The position numbers were made by a program, and so were the translations under genes. A stretch of 64,000 nt of DNA, from assembly GCF_024166365.1 (NCBI RefSeq), contig NC_064831.1, positions 82,968,268 through 83,032,267 of the forward strand, read 5' to 3'. Of the stretch, positions 43,186-54,395 are shown in pieces. The notes beneath the pieces are model-generated. The model was not told where the DNA came from. It searched no databases and saw only the letters and a program-made list of their open reading frames with translations. Positions within the stretch are counted from its first letter, which is position 1, and every line of letters starts with the position of its first letter. This DNA is from Elephas maximus indicus. Lineage: Eukaryota > Chordata > Mammalia > Proboscidea > Elephantidae.

Positions 43186-43739
43186 TAGGTTTTCATTGTG
43201 CAATACTGCTGCTCTAAATACTGCAGGGAGTACATGTCTAAGGCAGCACTTCAGGGAGTAGTGCGAAGGCCTCGTTCCTTGATACATGCCCGTCTTTGTT
43301 GTGAATTGCCTTTCACATTCCTATCAGTTATTAGTGGGCTGAGGACATTTGGATCCTTTCTACGCTCTGAGCTGAAAGAACCAAACTTAGTCAACCTTGG
43401 TGGCAGGATATGGATACAACTCAGGACACAACTCCAGGCAGCTCTTTCAATCATACTCTGCTTGTATTCAGATTTTCACTGGCTGGCCCAACCTTTCCAC
43501 ACACATAATGAGACAAATAGTTGGAAGCCAGGAGAAGGATATTACCAAATGCTAAGGATTACATTTTCTATTTAGATTCAACTTCTTACTTTTTTTTTTT
43601 TAATTAAATCTAATTTCTAGCAGATGCTGAATGAATTTCCGTGCTGCACTAGACCAAGAGAATGTGTCCAAGAACTGCCAAATGAGCGGCTGGCTTTAAT
43701 GTTCTTTTGAATTCAGTCTTCACTCTATAGTCTTCCTTC
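43186..43739. other. Unassigned stretch with a 125-codon open frame
   Basis: The plus-strand frame at 43198-43575 starts near the end of the MIR and shows no domain I recognise. Its composition (cysteine-, leucine- and arginine-rich, no motif) does not favour a real protein. Confidence 0.35.
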
Positions 43740-44180
43740 TGTGTCTGCACAGTCTAAAGATACCTGAGGAGGACCTCTGACCTGCTGAGCTTCACACACC
43801 TTTGCTTCTGCCATCCTTCCTTAGCTTCTTTTCTGACAGACTCAGCTTCTGCGTGGTAATGTGCTGATCCCTCAGCTTGTATCACCTTCTTCCACCATTT
43901 TTGCTTGCTTGGCTCAACTAGCAAGACAGCTCAGCTACCTTCTGGAATCCTTCCCTGACCCACCTCCCTGTTCATGCACCTGATCTAATTTGGTCTCCCT
44001 TGGACTCCCAGACCACTTGGTAATTTTCCATATTACAACACACACAGATGTGTGTGTGTATGTATGTGTGTATAGTCATGTTTAATTTACTAGTTCATAA
44101 ACTTCTTAATAGCAAGATTGGTTTTTTTAAACTTTGTTTTCCCAGCACAGAAGGGCACCTAGATAGTAGAACACTGAGAT
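43740..44180 (+). mobile_element. L2 3' region
   Basis: Typical L2 order: 'ccttcttccaccatttttgc', 'ttctggaatccttccctgac', 'ttccatattacaacaca', 'catgtttaatttactag' and 'cagcacagaagggcacct'. A TG/TATG microsatellite (44041-44077) lies within it. Confidence 0.65.
44041..44077 (+). repeat. CA/TG-type microsatellite, compound
   Basis: A short CA run passes into TG and TATG repeats. The switch gives it a small inverted-repeat character. Confidence 0.75.
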
Positions 44181-44390
44181 CACAAACTGGTGACCCACAA
44201 GCCTAATCCAGCCCATCAAACTATTGTTTGGCTCTTTGCAGTGCAGTGAATTACTTATATGGCCCTTCTAGCCAGAGTCTTTGTGACTCCCACACAACGT
44301 TTGGGTGGGACTATGCAAATAAGGTGCTTGTGGCCCACCAAGGGGATTAAACTGCTTGCTGCTAATGCAAATAAGGTGTATGGAGCCTGT

Positions 44391-45440
44391 AATGGTTAAA
44401 GTTATGTGTCAGTTTGGCTGGCCTATGATTTTCAGTGGTTTGGCAAGTCTGTAAATGACATAATTTGGCAATTATGTAATGATGTAATTATCCTCCATTT
44501 TGTGATGTGTTGTAAATCCTAGCCTCTATGCCTGTGGTTATGGTCCCATTTGGGAGTGAGTTGTCCATTATGTTAATGCAGCAGGATTAGGGTGGAATGT
44601 ATCTTGAGTCATCACCTTACTAGAGGGAGTGATTCAGGTCACCACCCTTACTCCAGTCACCACCCTCACCACCCTTGTTCAAGTCACGCCCTTACTTGAG
44701 TCACAGTTTTTTTCTTACAAGAGATATAAGGAGAGAGAAGCAAGCAGAGAGTGGCAACCCATCGCCACCAGGAAAGAGGAGCTGGGAGTGGAGCATATCC
44801 TTTCAAGCCAGGATCCCTGCACTTGGAGCCTTCTAGACCCAGGAGACAGAGAGAGCTGTAACACCAGAGAGGGGAAAAGATGGCGAGAAGCAGTGGCAGA
44901 AAAACAGCAGTAGCAGAAGCAGCAGAACCAGAAGACAATGTGGTGGGCTTCCTGACTCATGGAGCAAGAGAGCTGAGCACCTTCAGGCAGGAGGCTGGCT
45001 GGTGGTGTGGGGTGCATCTGTGCACTTGTCAGCAGAACTAGTCTTGCTGACCCACAGAGCTAGAGAGCTGAGTACCTTTGGCCTGAGGGGCCGAGAGGCC
45101 GAGGGCCAGGGAGAGGCCTGTCTGTGGGCATGGCCAAGAAGCTGTCCTGATCGAAAAACTGTACCCTGAGTCCCTCCTGTCTTGAATCGTAACCTGTTAC
45201 TTCCCTAATAACCCCCATAATCATGAGTATTGTCTGTGAGTTGTGTGTGGCCATTGCAATGAATTATTGAACCCAGCGGAGAAGTAGAGTGCGCCGTGAG
45301 AGGGACAGATGGTGTCAAAACTGGAAAAAGGTTGGAGAGGGGAGGTATTTGACTTCCACCTCATAGCGATCAACCCTGGGTTGTTGATGCGGATGGTGAT
45401 TCTTTCTCCCCTTCAGTGAAGTTAAAGGAGGTTAGACACT
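44391..45440 (+). mobile_element. LTR-like repeat, about 1 kb
   Basis: The first 130 bases align with the ERVL-type LTR at 20789 ('ggttaaagttatgtgtcag', 'ttggctggcctatgatt', 'cagtggtttggcaa', 'atgacataatttggca'). The rest differs from that LTR and instead aligns with 1-410. It contains a loose direct repeat of 'gtcaccaccc/gtcacgccc' (44637-44700) and a purine-rich 'ggagagagaag' body. No coding sequence was seen. It is called an LTR by its 5' homology. The family was not assigned. Confidence 0.55.
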
Positions 45441-46959
45441 CCTGCTGTTCCATTTTTACGCTGCTGTTGTCGTCGTTTTTAATTTCAATTTGAAGCCACA
45501 TTTTAAAATCCGAGTGGTTTACATACAGACCAGGGTCTTCAGCTTCTCTTGAAAAATAAGATGTGGCCACCCTGGGCCTGTTTCCACATAACAGTAGGTG
45601 CATAGTACAGAGATGTGGCTGCTCCTTCAGATGGGACTAGAGCCCTCCACTTTGTTTGCCAGATGCCATTCCCTTTTCTTTCCCCATTGAAGCCAAGTAT
45701 GAGGTATCATTTATATTGAGTCTGCACTGGTGTTTTTCTTGGAGTAAAATACTTCTCAATACCAAAAGAGAGAAAACAAGACCAAAACAGCTTTCAGGAA
45801 TAATAGGGAGAGCCTAATTCTTTGTGAAAATGAAGGTTCGCCTTTGTGTTTGTTAGGCACATAAAAATGCATCTGTCTTAGTTTCTCTTAAACCCACCTG
45901 CTTCACTTATTTAAATTGTCTTCCTGGCCCCTAGAGGTATTTGAGTTTTTGATCCCTAAGGTAGATAACTAAAAAACTGTTGGAGGAAAGAAGGAAGGAA
46001 AAACAAGTTCGGCCAATGGTTGAGATTCCAAACCTTCATAATTCAGCCACCTAAACAGACTTTCCACCTTAGCCAATCCGTCAGCTTCACCCTGAAATCT
46101 CTTCTAATGTTGGCTGGATTTCAGTTGGGTATGCACATGATACTGTTTCCGATAGCCGCTGCCTTTTTTGCCTATAGCAAAAACGTATGAGATAAATTCA
46201 TATGTATGCCCTTTGTCTTTAATGACTCCAAAGGCAGAAAATGCACAAATGTGCTAGTTAACTTCATCAGGGAGATGAGCTTCTCAGAGACTTATCCGCA
46301 GCACCTTATACATGATGGACAATGTTTGCTGGGTAGAACTGAGAGCAATTTTGCAAAATTTGCAAGCAAGAGAAAATTGCTAGTTCTGTCACTACCCATG
46401 TTTGTGTATCAAAATGAATGCCTAAATAAATACTACCTTCTTTAAACACCAGGGAGGTAAGTAAGTACCGATGCATGTGCAAAGTAGGATATTGATGCTG
46501 TCTCACCTAAAACAGCCGAGATAACAAACCATAGTAGTTTAAGAAGTTACAAACATTGTTCTTAAGCCCAGAGATTTGTTTAATAGAGCTTTTGTGTTCA
46601 AGGAAGGCTTTTAATTATCACTTTCTCCTAAACTCTCATAGCTTGGATTTACATTGTTTGAATAGGAATCTTCTCTGGAATTCTTTCTGAAGATCTTGAG
46701 TGCTCCCTGCCCTTTCCTGACATTGTTGAGAATGAAATGAGAATATGGGGTCCAGGCAAATATTCCTTTCTGCTTCCAACATGCTGTGACATCATAAAAT
46801 AATACTAAAGTCATCTGTCCCTTTCTCCTTGCCTATTACTGTCTTTGCAGATTTGACCTTTCCAAGTCTATTAGGGCAGTGGCTGGGAATAGGGGCAAGT
46901 TAGAAAAAGTCTCACCGTCGATTCTGGCATACCTTGCCCTTAAGAACCACCAGTTTTCC
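45441..46959. other. Long unassigned stretch
   Basis: No repeat family, exon or promoter was recognised. Open frames (for example 46206-46445) have no known domain. Confidence 0.35.
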
Positions 46960-47148
46960 TGTTAGCCAGTTGTGGTACAGTCGACTCTGATTCATGGAGA
47001 CCCCATGTACGCCAGAGTAGAACTATGCCCCATAGCATTTTCTGTGGCTGCTTTTTTGTAAGCAGATCACTAGGCCTTTCTTCTGGATAGACTTGAACTT
47101 CTAACTTTTCAGTTAGTAGCCTAGCACATGAATCACACACCCAGGGAT
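46960..47148 (-). mobile_element. AfroSINE-type SINE, longer subtype
   Basis: 'gtggtacagtcgactctg', 'agaccccatgtacgccaga', the middle 'gcagatcactaggcctttc' and head 'agttagtagcctagcac' with 'cacacccagggatgccc'. Confidence 0.85.
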
Positions 47149-47474
47149 GCCCAATATAATTTTTTTTTTTCTTTTAGATTCGCTTAAAAACATCTAACTC
47201 AAGGGCATATGATAAGGATTGTCAAGGGGAAGGGTGCATCAAAATCTAGGGAATGTGAGCATTTTAGGTTTATTAAACTGGTTGTGGAAGAGTTTATGCA
47301 TTTGGAAAAAGAACACTCTCTCTGTAAATTGTCTTTATTTTGGACCTGAGAAGAGCAGAATGAACCCAACCACCCACTAGAGAGGACCTGAAGAAAAGCT
47401 GATGCCCGGAGACTCTTGCTTTGATGAAAAGCCTCAGTAGGGATGAAAGGAAGGGGCCTGAACTGATGAGAAAA

Positions 47475-47556
47475 CAGAAATAAGGCAACTTTCTAAGGTC
47501 CCCAGGAGTCCAAATCAGAAATAAGGCAACTTTCTAAGGTCCCCGGGAGTCCGAAT
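47475..47556 (+). repeat. Two 41-bp tandem copies
   Basis: The unit starts CAGAAATAAGGCAACTTTCT. The copies at 47475-47515 and 47516-47556 differ at only two or three positions. The second copy ends in text that merges with a SINE tail. Confidence 0.85.
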
Positions 47557-47595
47557 CAACTCAACTGCAATGGGTTTGGTTTTTTGGTTTTCTAA
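47540..47595 (+). mobile_element. SINE tail remnant
   Basis: Only 'gagtccgaatcaactcaact', 'gcaatgggtttggtttttt' remain. The start is blurred by the local 41-bp duplication. Confidence 0.65.
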
Positions 47596-48460
47596 GAGAC
47601 TGGAAGCTGCCTAGAAATTTTAATTCTGGTCTTTTTTTTTTTTGAAGATCCAAACCATACAGCACATAGTAGGGCTGTATTTATTCTACTTGTCTCAAGT
47701 CGTAATTCTCCAGATATTTGAACAACCATGCTTGATTGTTATTTGCGCAAGGATCACAAAATCTTTAGTAGCTAAGGCAGCTCTTTGGCAAATAGATTTC
47801 TGTATATGATGTAAAAAGGGCTCATTCAGAGAACTACAAATTTACTTGTGGTTAGCTAGAATTGAAACTTTGATTATTGCCATTTCTGTAAGCATGCTGC
47901 AATAATTATGTCCTGTCTACAAAAAGGGAGAAATACTTAATCTTTGTAGGTTTTCACTAGGTTCAAAAAGGCAGTGCAAATATTTTGATACCTGACTTTA
48001 TGTAAAGGAGACCAGCAGAAAGAGACTCAGTTTGCTAAATTATAGCACAGATTTGAAAGAAACCGAAATTTTTTTTTTTTTTCTAATTCAGAATCTGCAT
48101 GTGTTTCTATCCATGGGCTAAAGTAACTTGTGTATCACATAAAACCAGCCAAGGCCAAACCAGTCTATTATCTGTAGAAATTTAAAGGATACATTAACTG
48201 CTTGATATCAATTAAAGACATTTAGTGCCATTTCATTAAGCACCCTATTTAATCTCCATGCCTGGTGCCGTTCCCTCTTCTTCAAAACTGTCTTCTTCCC
48301 TATTCAAAATCAGAGTCTTGGAATCTATTCAGGGCTGGTGCTAAATTTGATAAGAAAAGCATTCTGCTGTCTGTTAACCTCCAGATTTGAGTTAGAACTT
48401 AGACCCTGAAATCTACATAGGACTTTTTTCCTTTCCTTTCTTCATCTTTTTTACATATCT
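47596..48460. other. No recognised feature
   Basis: AT-rich sequence with T runs at 47632-47644 and 48070-48083. No gene was recognised. Confidence 0.4.
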
Positions 48461-48464
48461 TTTT

Positions 48465-48905
48465 TTTTATTATTGTAAAATATAGATAACACACTTGACA
48501 ATTCAACATTTTTCAGGTGTATAATTCAGTGACATCAATTACACCAATCATGTTGGGCAACCATCACTAATATCCATTATCAAATTTTCCATCACCATAA
48601 AGGGAAACTCAATGCTTCCCTAACGACGACTCCCTCTCCTCCTCTCTCTTGCCCTGGTAAGCCCACTGCCTTTGAGCTGGTTCGGACTCCTAGCAATCCT
48701 ACAGGACAGGTTAGAACTGCCCCATAGGGCTTCCAAGGCTGTAAATCTTCAGGGAAGCTCACTGCCACATCTTTCCCCGGTGGAGGAGCTTGTGGGTTCC
48801 AACTGCTTTAACTACTGCAGCGCCAACGACCATCAAACTCTGACCTCTATACACTGGCCTCTTCTAGGTATTCCGTACATGTGTGACACACTTCCAGAAA
48901 GGTAT
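48465..48905. mobile_element. Ancient L1 3' UTR fragment split by a SINE
   Basis: The left part (48465-48654) shows 'ttgtaaaatatagataac', 'gtgtataattcagtgacatc' and 'gggcaaccatcactaata'. The right part (48833-48905) shows 'tgacctctatacactggcc' and 'tcttctaggtattcc'. The order continues across the SINE. Confidence 0.65.
48655..48832 (-). mobile_element. AfroSINE-type SINE, long form, diverged
   Basis: 'gctggttcggactcctagc', 'cccatagggcttccaaggc', 'ctgtaaatcttcagggaag' and 'cacatctttccccggtgg', with a worn head at the right. Confidence 0.8.
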
Positions 48906-49535
48906 TCAAGCGTCTGCATAGTTCCAGTTCTAAAGCTGTGGACTGAGATGTGGTTAATTAAACAAGGCAAAAGATTCCACAACCACAGCGGAAAACTCTC
49001 TGAAAACAAGGAGTGCCAGACGGAAAAATTCCAGGTGGGAGATAATGATTAATATACTGCTTTAGAAAAAGTGGTGTGGAAGAGTCATACACGGACCTCA
49101 CTGCATACGTGTCTTCAACTTAGCTACGGGGTATGTGTCGGCCAAAAATTCCATCTCTATGAACCGTGGGTAACATAACTACAATCTACTGTTGACAGAG
49201 TCAGACCACAGGTTTAGACAGACCAGAGGTTTAAACCACGTTTGTTTCTGTTTACAGTACTATCACCCAAGCCGTAAATAAAAGGAGCCTGGCTTTAAGT
49301 CTCTGTTTGTAGACAGTCAATTTAAATCCTTCCACCCCGCAGACCAACTCAAAGGCAGTAACCGTGGCTACCGCTGCTGCCGAAGAAACACACTCTCCAG
49401 ATTCCCAGTTCTGTTTTCAGCTTTAGAAAACTGGTTATGTTGAAAGGGAAAAAACCATTTCACTCTGCCTGGGTTATTGACACCGAGAAGCGCTCCTCGG
49501 CCTGTTCAGAAGGGGAAACAATGAGTCATTCATGC
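48906..49535. other. No recognised feature
   Basis: Unique-looking DNA leading into the third CpG-rich patch. Confidence 0.4.
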
Positions 49536-49539
49536 TGTC

Positions 49540-49740
49540 AGCCCAGGTGGTGCCTGCATTCCCAACCCAGGCGCCCAGTTAACCCTGGTGCTGCGGCCCA
49601 CGGCCTCCTGGGCGCGCGGAGCCCGCAGCGCGCCGCCCTCGGTTCCCGGCAGCCTCGGGGGAGGCCTGCGCTGCAAAGGGACACGCAACCGGTAACCAAG
49701 GCTGTACCTCCGCAGTGCCAGTCCCAGGGGGCCTCGAAGC
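49540..49740. promoter_or_regulatory. Small CpG-rich island with X-box-like site
   Basis: A roughly 200-base GC/CpG-rich patch ('gggcgcgcggagcccgc', 'agcgcgccgccctcgg'). GCAACCGGTAAC at 49685-49696 differs from the RFX consensus GTNRCCRGYAAC only at position 2. It may be a minor promoter or enhancer. The plus-strand frame at 49437-49757 that crosses it has no recognisable domain. Confidence 0.45.
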
Positions 49741-50857
49741 TGTTTGTCACCGTGTGATTGGCTCCGGAGAGGGGTGGAGAAATGAAAACACTCTGCTCAG
49801 GATATATTTAGTTGAAGTGCAGCTGGGGAAGTGCTTAAACAAGGGAGCTTTTGTCCTTATGCGGAAGTGTTTTTCTGCACTCTTCCAGGGTGAAAAACTT
49901 AAGCCACGTTCTGATCCCGCCTCCACCGCCCACCCCACCCCCGCATTATATTTTCTCTTCATTGGGAGATGTTTTTAATCTGAAAAGTTTTCTGGAATTT
50001 TCGGGGGTTTGTTATAGAAGAGGAAACTGAAAAACCTTGATGGAGAATTGACTCCAACATACAAAGCACAAACCTTGACTGGAAAACACAGTTAAGAAAT
50101 TCAGATAATTTCCGAACGTGCCCGTACAAGTTTGCATTCTTGCAACTAATTTTCTGTAGCTTCAAATTGAGTTTTAGGTATTTTCGAATGTCCTTACTTG
50201 GACTAATTTATGGAATTAAAAACATAATTAAGTTTTATGAGCTGACAGAACTCTGTTTCACTTGAGTTGATTCACATTTTCCAATAATGAAAGATGTACT
50301 TCTGCGCTGATGAGCACAGCTTCTCTGCAACAGATTACTGATGAGCCGTGTAATGGCTCTTCTTCCGTCCTCCTCGGAACGTTGGAGAACTGCCGCCTTG
50401 TTACAAGGCTTTACAGCCAATATGTAAATACTGTATTTTTGGGGCACACTGTCTACTATTCAGAAATAGCACAGGAAGTCTTTTACATGAAAACCTGATT
50501 GGTAGTTATAAACCAAGGGCAGAAACTTCTGAACAAGAAGCCCGTGTTTTTCTGTTTTTGTTTTTTACTATTTTTGCTTGTTTGTTTTTTGATACCTTGA
50601 TCCTAGGAAATCAGGCTAACAACCCCATTTTTAAAAATTCACTTGTTAATTTTTTTTTTTACTTGTTAAATGTTAAAATATTTGAATTCTCATTAGGTTA
50701 AAGATGTTGTGAGGGTATAAAAATGAGTAACATTTGTTCTCTGCCTTCAAAGAGCCGATAAATTTAGGGAAATTGCTCCCCTTCCACAGATAAGGCAATG
50801 GAAGCCAGGGAAGTTAAGTGGCTCTTGCCCCGGGGTCACACTACTGGTCTTCAGCCC
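49741..50857. other. No recognised feature; faint MIR trace
   Basis: Mostly unique. A weak MIR-like phrase lies near 50785-50845 ('gataaggcaatggaagcc'). A near-copy of the 44-bp unit below occurs at about 50468-50496. Confidence 0.35.
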
Positions 50858-50945
50858 AACACAGGAAATCTTGTACATGAAAATCTGTGACTGCAGATGC
50901 AAACACAGGAAATCTTGTACATAAAAATCCGTGACTGCAGATGCC
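50858..50945 (+). repeat. Two 44-bp tandem copies
   Basis: The unit starts AACACAGGAAATCTTGTACA and ends GACTGCAGATGC. Copies start at 50858 and 50902 and differ at about two positions. A third diverged piece ('cacaggaagtcttttacatg') lies 390 bases upstream. Confidence 0.85.
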
Positions 50946-51329
50946 TGGTGTTAGAGTCAGGGTTTGATACCCAGGGTCCATGCCCAGGTAGCAACTGTTG
51001 ATGGTAAGGGATTCAAGAAGGAAAGAGGAGCTGATATTTCATGTGTATGTCATCTTGTATCTGTAAAAGAAAGTAATGACATTTTGTTGGAAGCCCTTGT
51101 TGGCTTCCTTATTAAAAAAAAAAAAAAAAGTCAAGTGTCTTGTAAGTACTTTTTTGTAAAAGTGGGGAAGAAATGAGAGCTTATGAAGGGAATACTTTAA
51201 AAGGTTCCATTGTATTTTATGAGACACTTTTCCAAATGTTTTATTTTGGAAACTATGAAAATGTTTCCTATCTACTTATGAAACAATGCTACTGTAAGCC
51301 AAAGATCTTACAGGGATCAAAAAGAAGTT
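50946..51329. other. No recognised feature
   Basis: An A run lies at 51114-51129. No gene was recognised. Confidence 0.4.
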
Positions 51330-51645
51330 TATATCTGGCTGCTTTCACTCAACATCATGTTTCTGAGGTTCACCCATGTTGTCGCATGTATCAATAAGTT
51401 GTTCCCTCTTATCATATGAATATACCACAATTTGTTGATCCATTCAGCTGTTGATGGACTTTCGGATTGTTTCCAGTTTGGGCCTATTATAAATAAAGCT
51501 GTTATGAACATTGCTGTATAAATTTTTGTGTAGATAAGCTTTTGTTTCTCTTGGGTACATACCTAAGAGTGGAGTGCCTGGTCACATGATAAGTGTGGCC
51601 ATTTTAAAATGTATCCTCAAATTCTTTGATTAAAAAAAAAAAGCT

Positions 51646-53035
51646 TCCTTTAAAGAGTTGGACTCTAATTTCTCTTCACAGACTTATTGAAACTGGCTTC
51701 TAATGAATATAATATGATGGAAGTCATACTATGTGGACTTCTGGTGCTAGTCATAAAAAGGATACATCTCCCCCTCCCCCCCTTTTCTCTTCCTCTCACT
51801 CATCCTTGCGAAGCTTGTCCTGGGAATCCAGTCTCTTTGTTGTAAGGAAGCCCAGATGACGTGGAGAAACCATGGGTGGGTATTCCAGACAGTAGCCCAA
51901 AAAGGCCCATAGCCAACACCAACATCAACTACTAGTCATGTGTACGAACAAACCCTCAGATGACTCCTTACCCAGCCTTCTGAGTCTTACTGCTGAGGCC
52001 CAGACAAGCCATCCTCTCCAGGACCCTGTCTGAATTTCAGACTCACAGAAACTGTGTGAGATAAAAAATGATTGTTGTACACAATATAGGCGAAGTCAGC
52101 ACAACTGGACTAAACCAAAAGCAGAGAAGTTTCCTGAATAAACCAAACGCTTGGAAGGCCAGCATAGCAGAGGCAGGGGTTTGGGGACCATGGTTTCAGG
52201 GGACATCTGTTATGTCCATTGGCATAATAAAATCTATTAAAAAAACATTTTGCATCCCATCTTGCAGAGTGGCATCTGGGGTCTTATATGCTAGCAAGTG
52301 GCCATCTAAGATGCATCAATTGGTCTCAACCCAAATGCAGCAAAGAATGAAGAACACCAAAGACACAAGGTAAGTATGAGCCCAAGAATCAGAAAGGGCC
52401 GCATAAATCAGAGACTACATCAGCCTGAGACCAGAAGAACTAGATGGTGCCCGGCTACAACCAATGACTGCTGTGACAGGGAACACAACAGAGAATCCCT
52501 GAAGGAGCAGGAGAGCAGTGGGATGCAGACCTCAATTTCTCATAAAAAGACCAGACTTAATGGTCTGACTGAGACTAGAAAGACCCCATAGGTCATAGTC
52601 CCTAGACCTTCTGTTAGCCCAAGACAGGGACCATTCCCAAAGCTAACTCTTCAGACAGAGATTGGACTGGACTATAAGCCAGAAAATGATACTGATGAGG
52701 AGTGAGCTTCTTGACTCAAGTAGACACATGAGACTATGTGTGTATCTCCTGTCTGGAAGGGAGATGTGAAGGTCGAGGGGAACAGAAGCTGGCTGAATGG
52801 ACATGGAAATGCAGGGTGGAGAGAAGGAGTGTGCGGTCTCATTAGGGGGAGAGCAACTAGGAGTATATAAAAAAAATAGCAAGGTGTATATAAGGTTTTG
52901 TATGAGAGACTGACTTGATTTGTAAACTTTCACCTAAAGCACAATAAAAAATTTAAAAAAAACAATAATGTTGTTGCTTTTAAGCCACAAAGTTTTGGGG
53001 TAATTCGTTCTATGACAATAAGTAACTAATAGAGT
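51646..53035 (+). mobile_element. MLT1-like LTR split by an L1 tail
   Basis: The left part (51646-52074) ends with 'actcacagaaactgtgtgag' and 'ataaaaaatgattgttg'. The right part (52963-53035) resumes 'ttgttgcttttaagccac', 'aaagttttggggtaattcg' and 'aataagtaactaata'. That is the 3' end pattern of MaLR LTRs. The left boundary is approximate. Confidence 0.6.
52075..52962 (+). mobile_element. Lineage-specific L1 3' UTR, 5'-truncated
   Basis: Ends 'gtaaactttcacctaaagc' and 'acaataaaaaa', the forward counterpart of the tails at 5721 and 19899. Interior blocks match: 'gtggcatctggggtctta', 'atgcatcaattggtctcaac' and 'gaactagatggtgcccgg'. Flanks AATGATTGTTG and AATAATGTTGTTG suggest an imperfect target-site duplication. 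Confidence 0.85.
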
Positions 53036-53290
53036 AAAATTGTGATTAACTTTATAAGAAGCTGCTAAACTATTTTCCAAAGTGGCTTTACCATTCTGCA
53101 CTCTTACCGGCAGCGTATGAGGGTTCCAGATGTTCCATCCTCACCAACACTTCATATCATCAGGTCTTTCCAATTTTTGCCTTCTGATGGTCATGGAGTT
53201 AGTCATTTCTCAGTCGGGTGTTAATTGGCATTTCCCTGACATCATGCCTACTTTTCATCAGAAATATTATTTATTACCCATCGTAGAAAT

Positions 53291-53765
53291 CCACCTTACT
53301 TACTATATTTCATAAACACATCTCACAAAACCAGCAGATTCCTGCCCCTGGTATTGGAGAGCTTATGTTTACATTTCCAATTTTTTAAAAAAAATAATTG
53401 CTACCAGGGAAAATGGGAGAGATTTGCTTAAGGGGTACAGAGCTTTTGTTAAGGATGATGGGTAAATCTGGAAATGGATAGTAGTGATTGTTGCACAACA
53501 TGATGACTGAAATTAACGTCACTGACTTGTACAGGTAAAAATGCTTGAAATGTTTCATTACATATATTTCACCATGATAAAAATACTTTAAAATAATTAT
53601 TTTATTTTTAAAAAAAACTAATTATACAAAGTGAGTTTGTATAATTAATAATTATCCACGTTATGATTTCTTAAGTTAGTTTGAAAGCCCCTGGAAAAGT
53701 GAGGAAGAAAATCTGTATATCCAGAAATGCAAGTTTCCTAGTCATTACCATCATCTATTGTTAAT
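53291..53765. other. No recognised feature
   Basis: AT-rich sequence, possibly old L1 sequence ('gggtacagagcttttgtt', 'tggatagtagtgattgttg'), too diverged to assign firmly. Confidence 0.35.
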
Positions 53766-53769
53766 TAGT

Positions 53770-53975
53770 CCTAATATTACTACCATTTATTGAGAAACAC
53801 TGTTTGCCAAGGACTTTGCATATATGAGCTCACCTAATGCAACAACAACAGTATGAGGTACATATCATTATTATCCTCATCCTAGTCCAAAGGAAAAGGA
53901 GGTTTAGAGAATTCAAGAAACTCGGCTGTAGCCATACAACTGGATTTGAACCCAATATTGTTTTCTTTGACTCCA
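53770..53975 (-). mobile_element. MIR
   Basis: 'accatttattgagaaacac', 'gtatgaggtacatatcatta', 'tcctcatcctagtccaaag' and 'actggatttgaacccaata'. Confidence 0.75.
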
Positions 53976-54189
53976 AACAGGTTTTCCCTTGCTTCTTTCT
54001 AATTTTATACCGGAATGTAAGAAAATATTTTGGCGTACAGTGGAAACTATTCTAGACTAGGAACTGAGAGACTGAGTTTTACTCTTGGCTCTGTCAGTAA
54101 TCAATAGTCCCCTCTTGGACAAGTTCCTCTCTGGACAAGGGTTGCTCATTATTGAAAGTTTGGGTTAAGGACTTATCCAGCTTAAAACT

Positions 54190-54395
54190 CTCTATGTACC
54201 AGGTGCCGTTTTCAGCATTTTGCAAGTATTGACTTGTTTACATCTCATAACAACCCTATGACATTGGTACTATGACTGTGCTTATTTTACAGATGAGTAA
54301 ACTGAGTCACGGAGATTTAAGTAATTTTCCCAAAGGCACAAAACTAGTAAACGCAGGGAGTCTTGCTTCAGAGTCCCAGGTCTTACTATAAACTA
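54190..54395 (-). mobile_element. MIR
   Basis: 'tgtaccaggtgccgttttc', 'catctcataacaaccctatg', 'ttttacagatgagtaaactg' and 'aaaggcacaaaactagtaaa'. Confidence 0.78.

Larger units (their letters stand above)
51330..53290 (-). mobile_element. Ancient L1 3' region split by a composite insert
   Basis: Left (51330-51645): 'gctgctttcactcaacatc', 'gttgatccattcagctgttg', 'tttccagtttgggcctatt' and 'taagagtggagtgcctgg'. Right (53036-53290): 'aaactattttccaaagtgg', 'ttctgatggtcatggag' and 'attggcatttccctgac'. Together they follow the order of a known old L1 3' segment, read in reverse. Confidence 0.65.

Noticed and set aside
43198..43575. 125-codon plus-strand frame
   Set aside because: No domain, no homologue recalled, no promoter or splice context, and it begins beside a MIR.
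48672..49052. 126-codon plus-strand frame
   Set aside because: Its first third is antisense to a SINE and the next part is old L1 sequence.
49437..49757. 106-codon frame across a CpG patch
   Set aside because: Composition follows local GC content and no motif is recognised.
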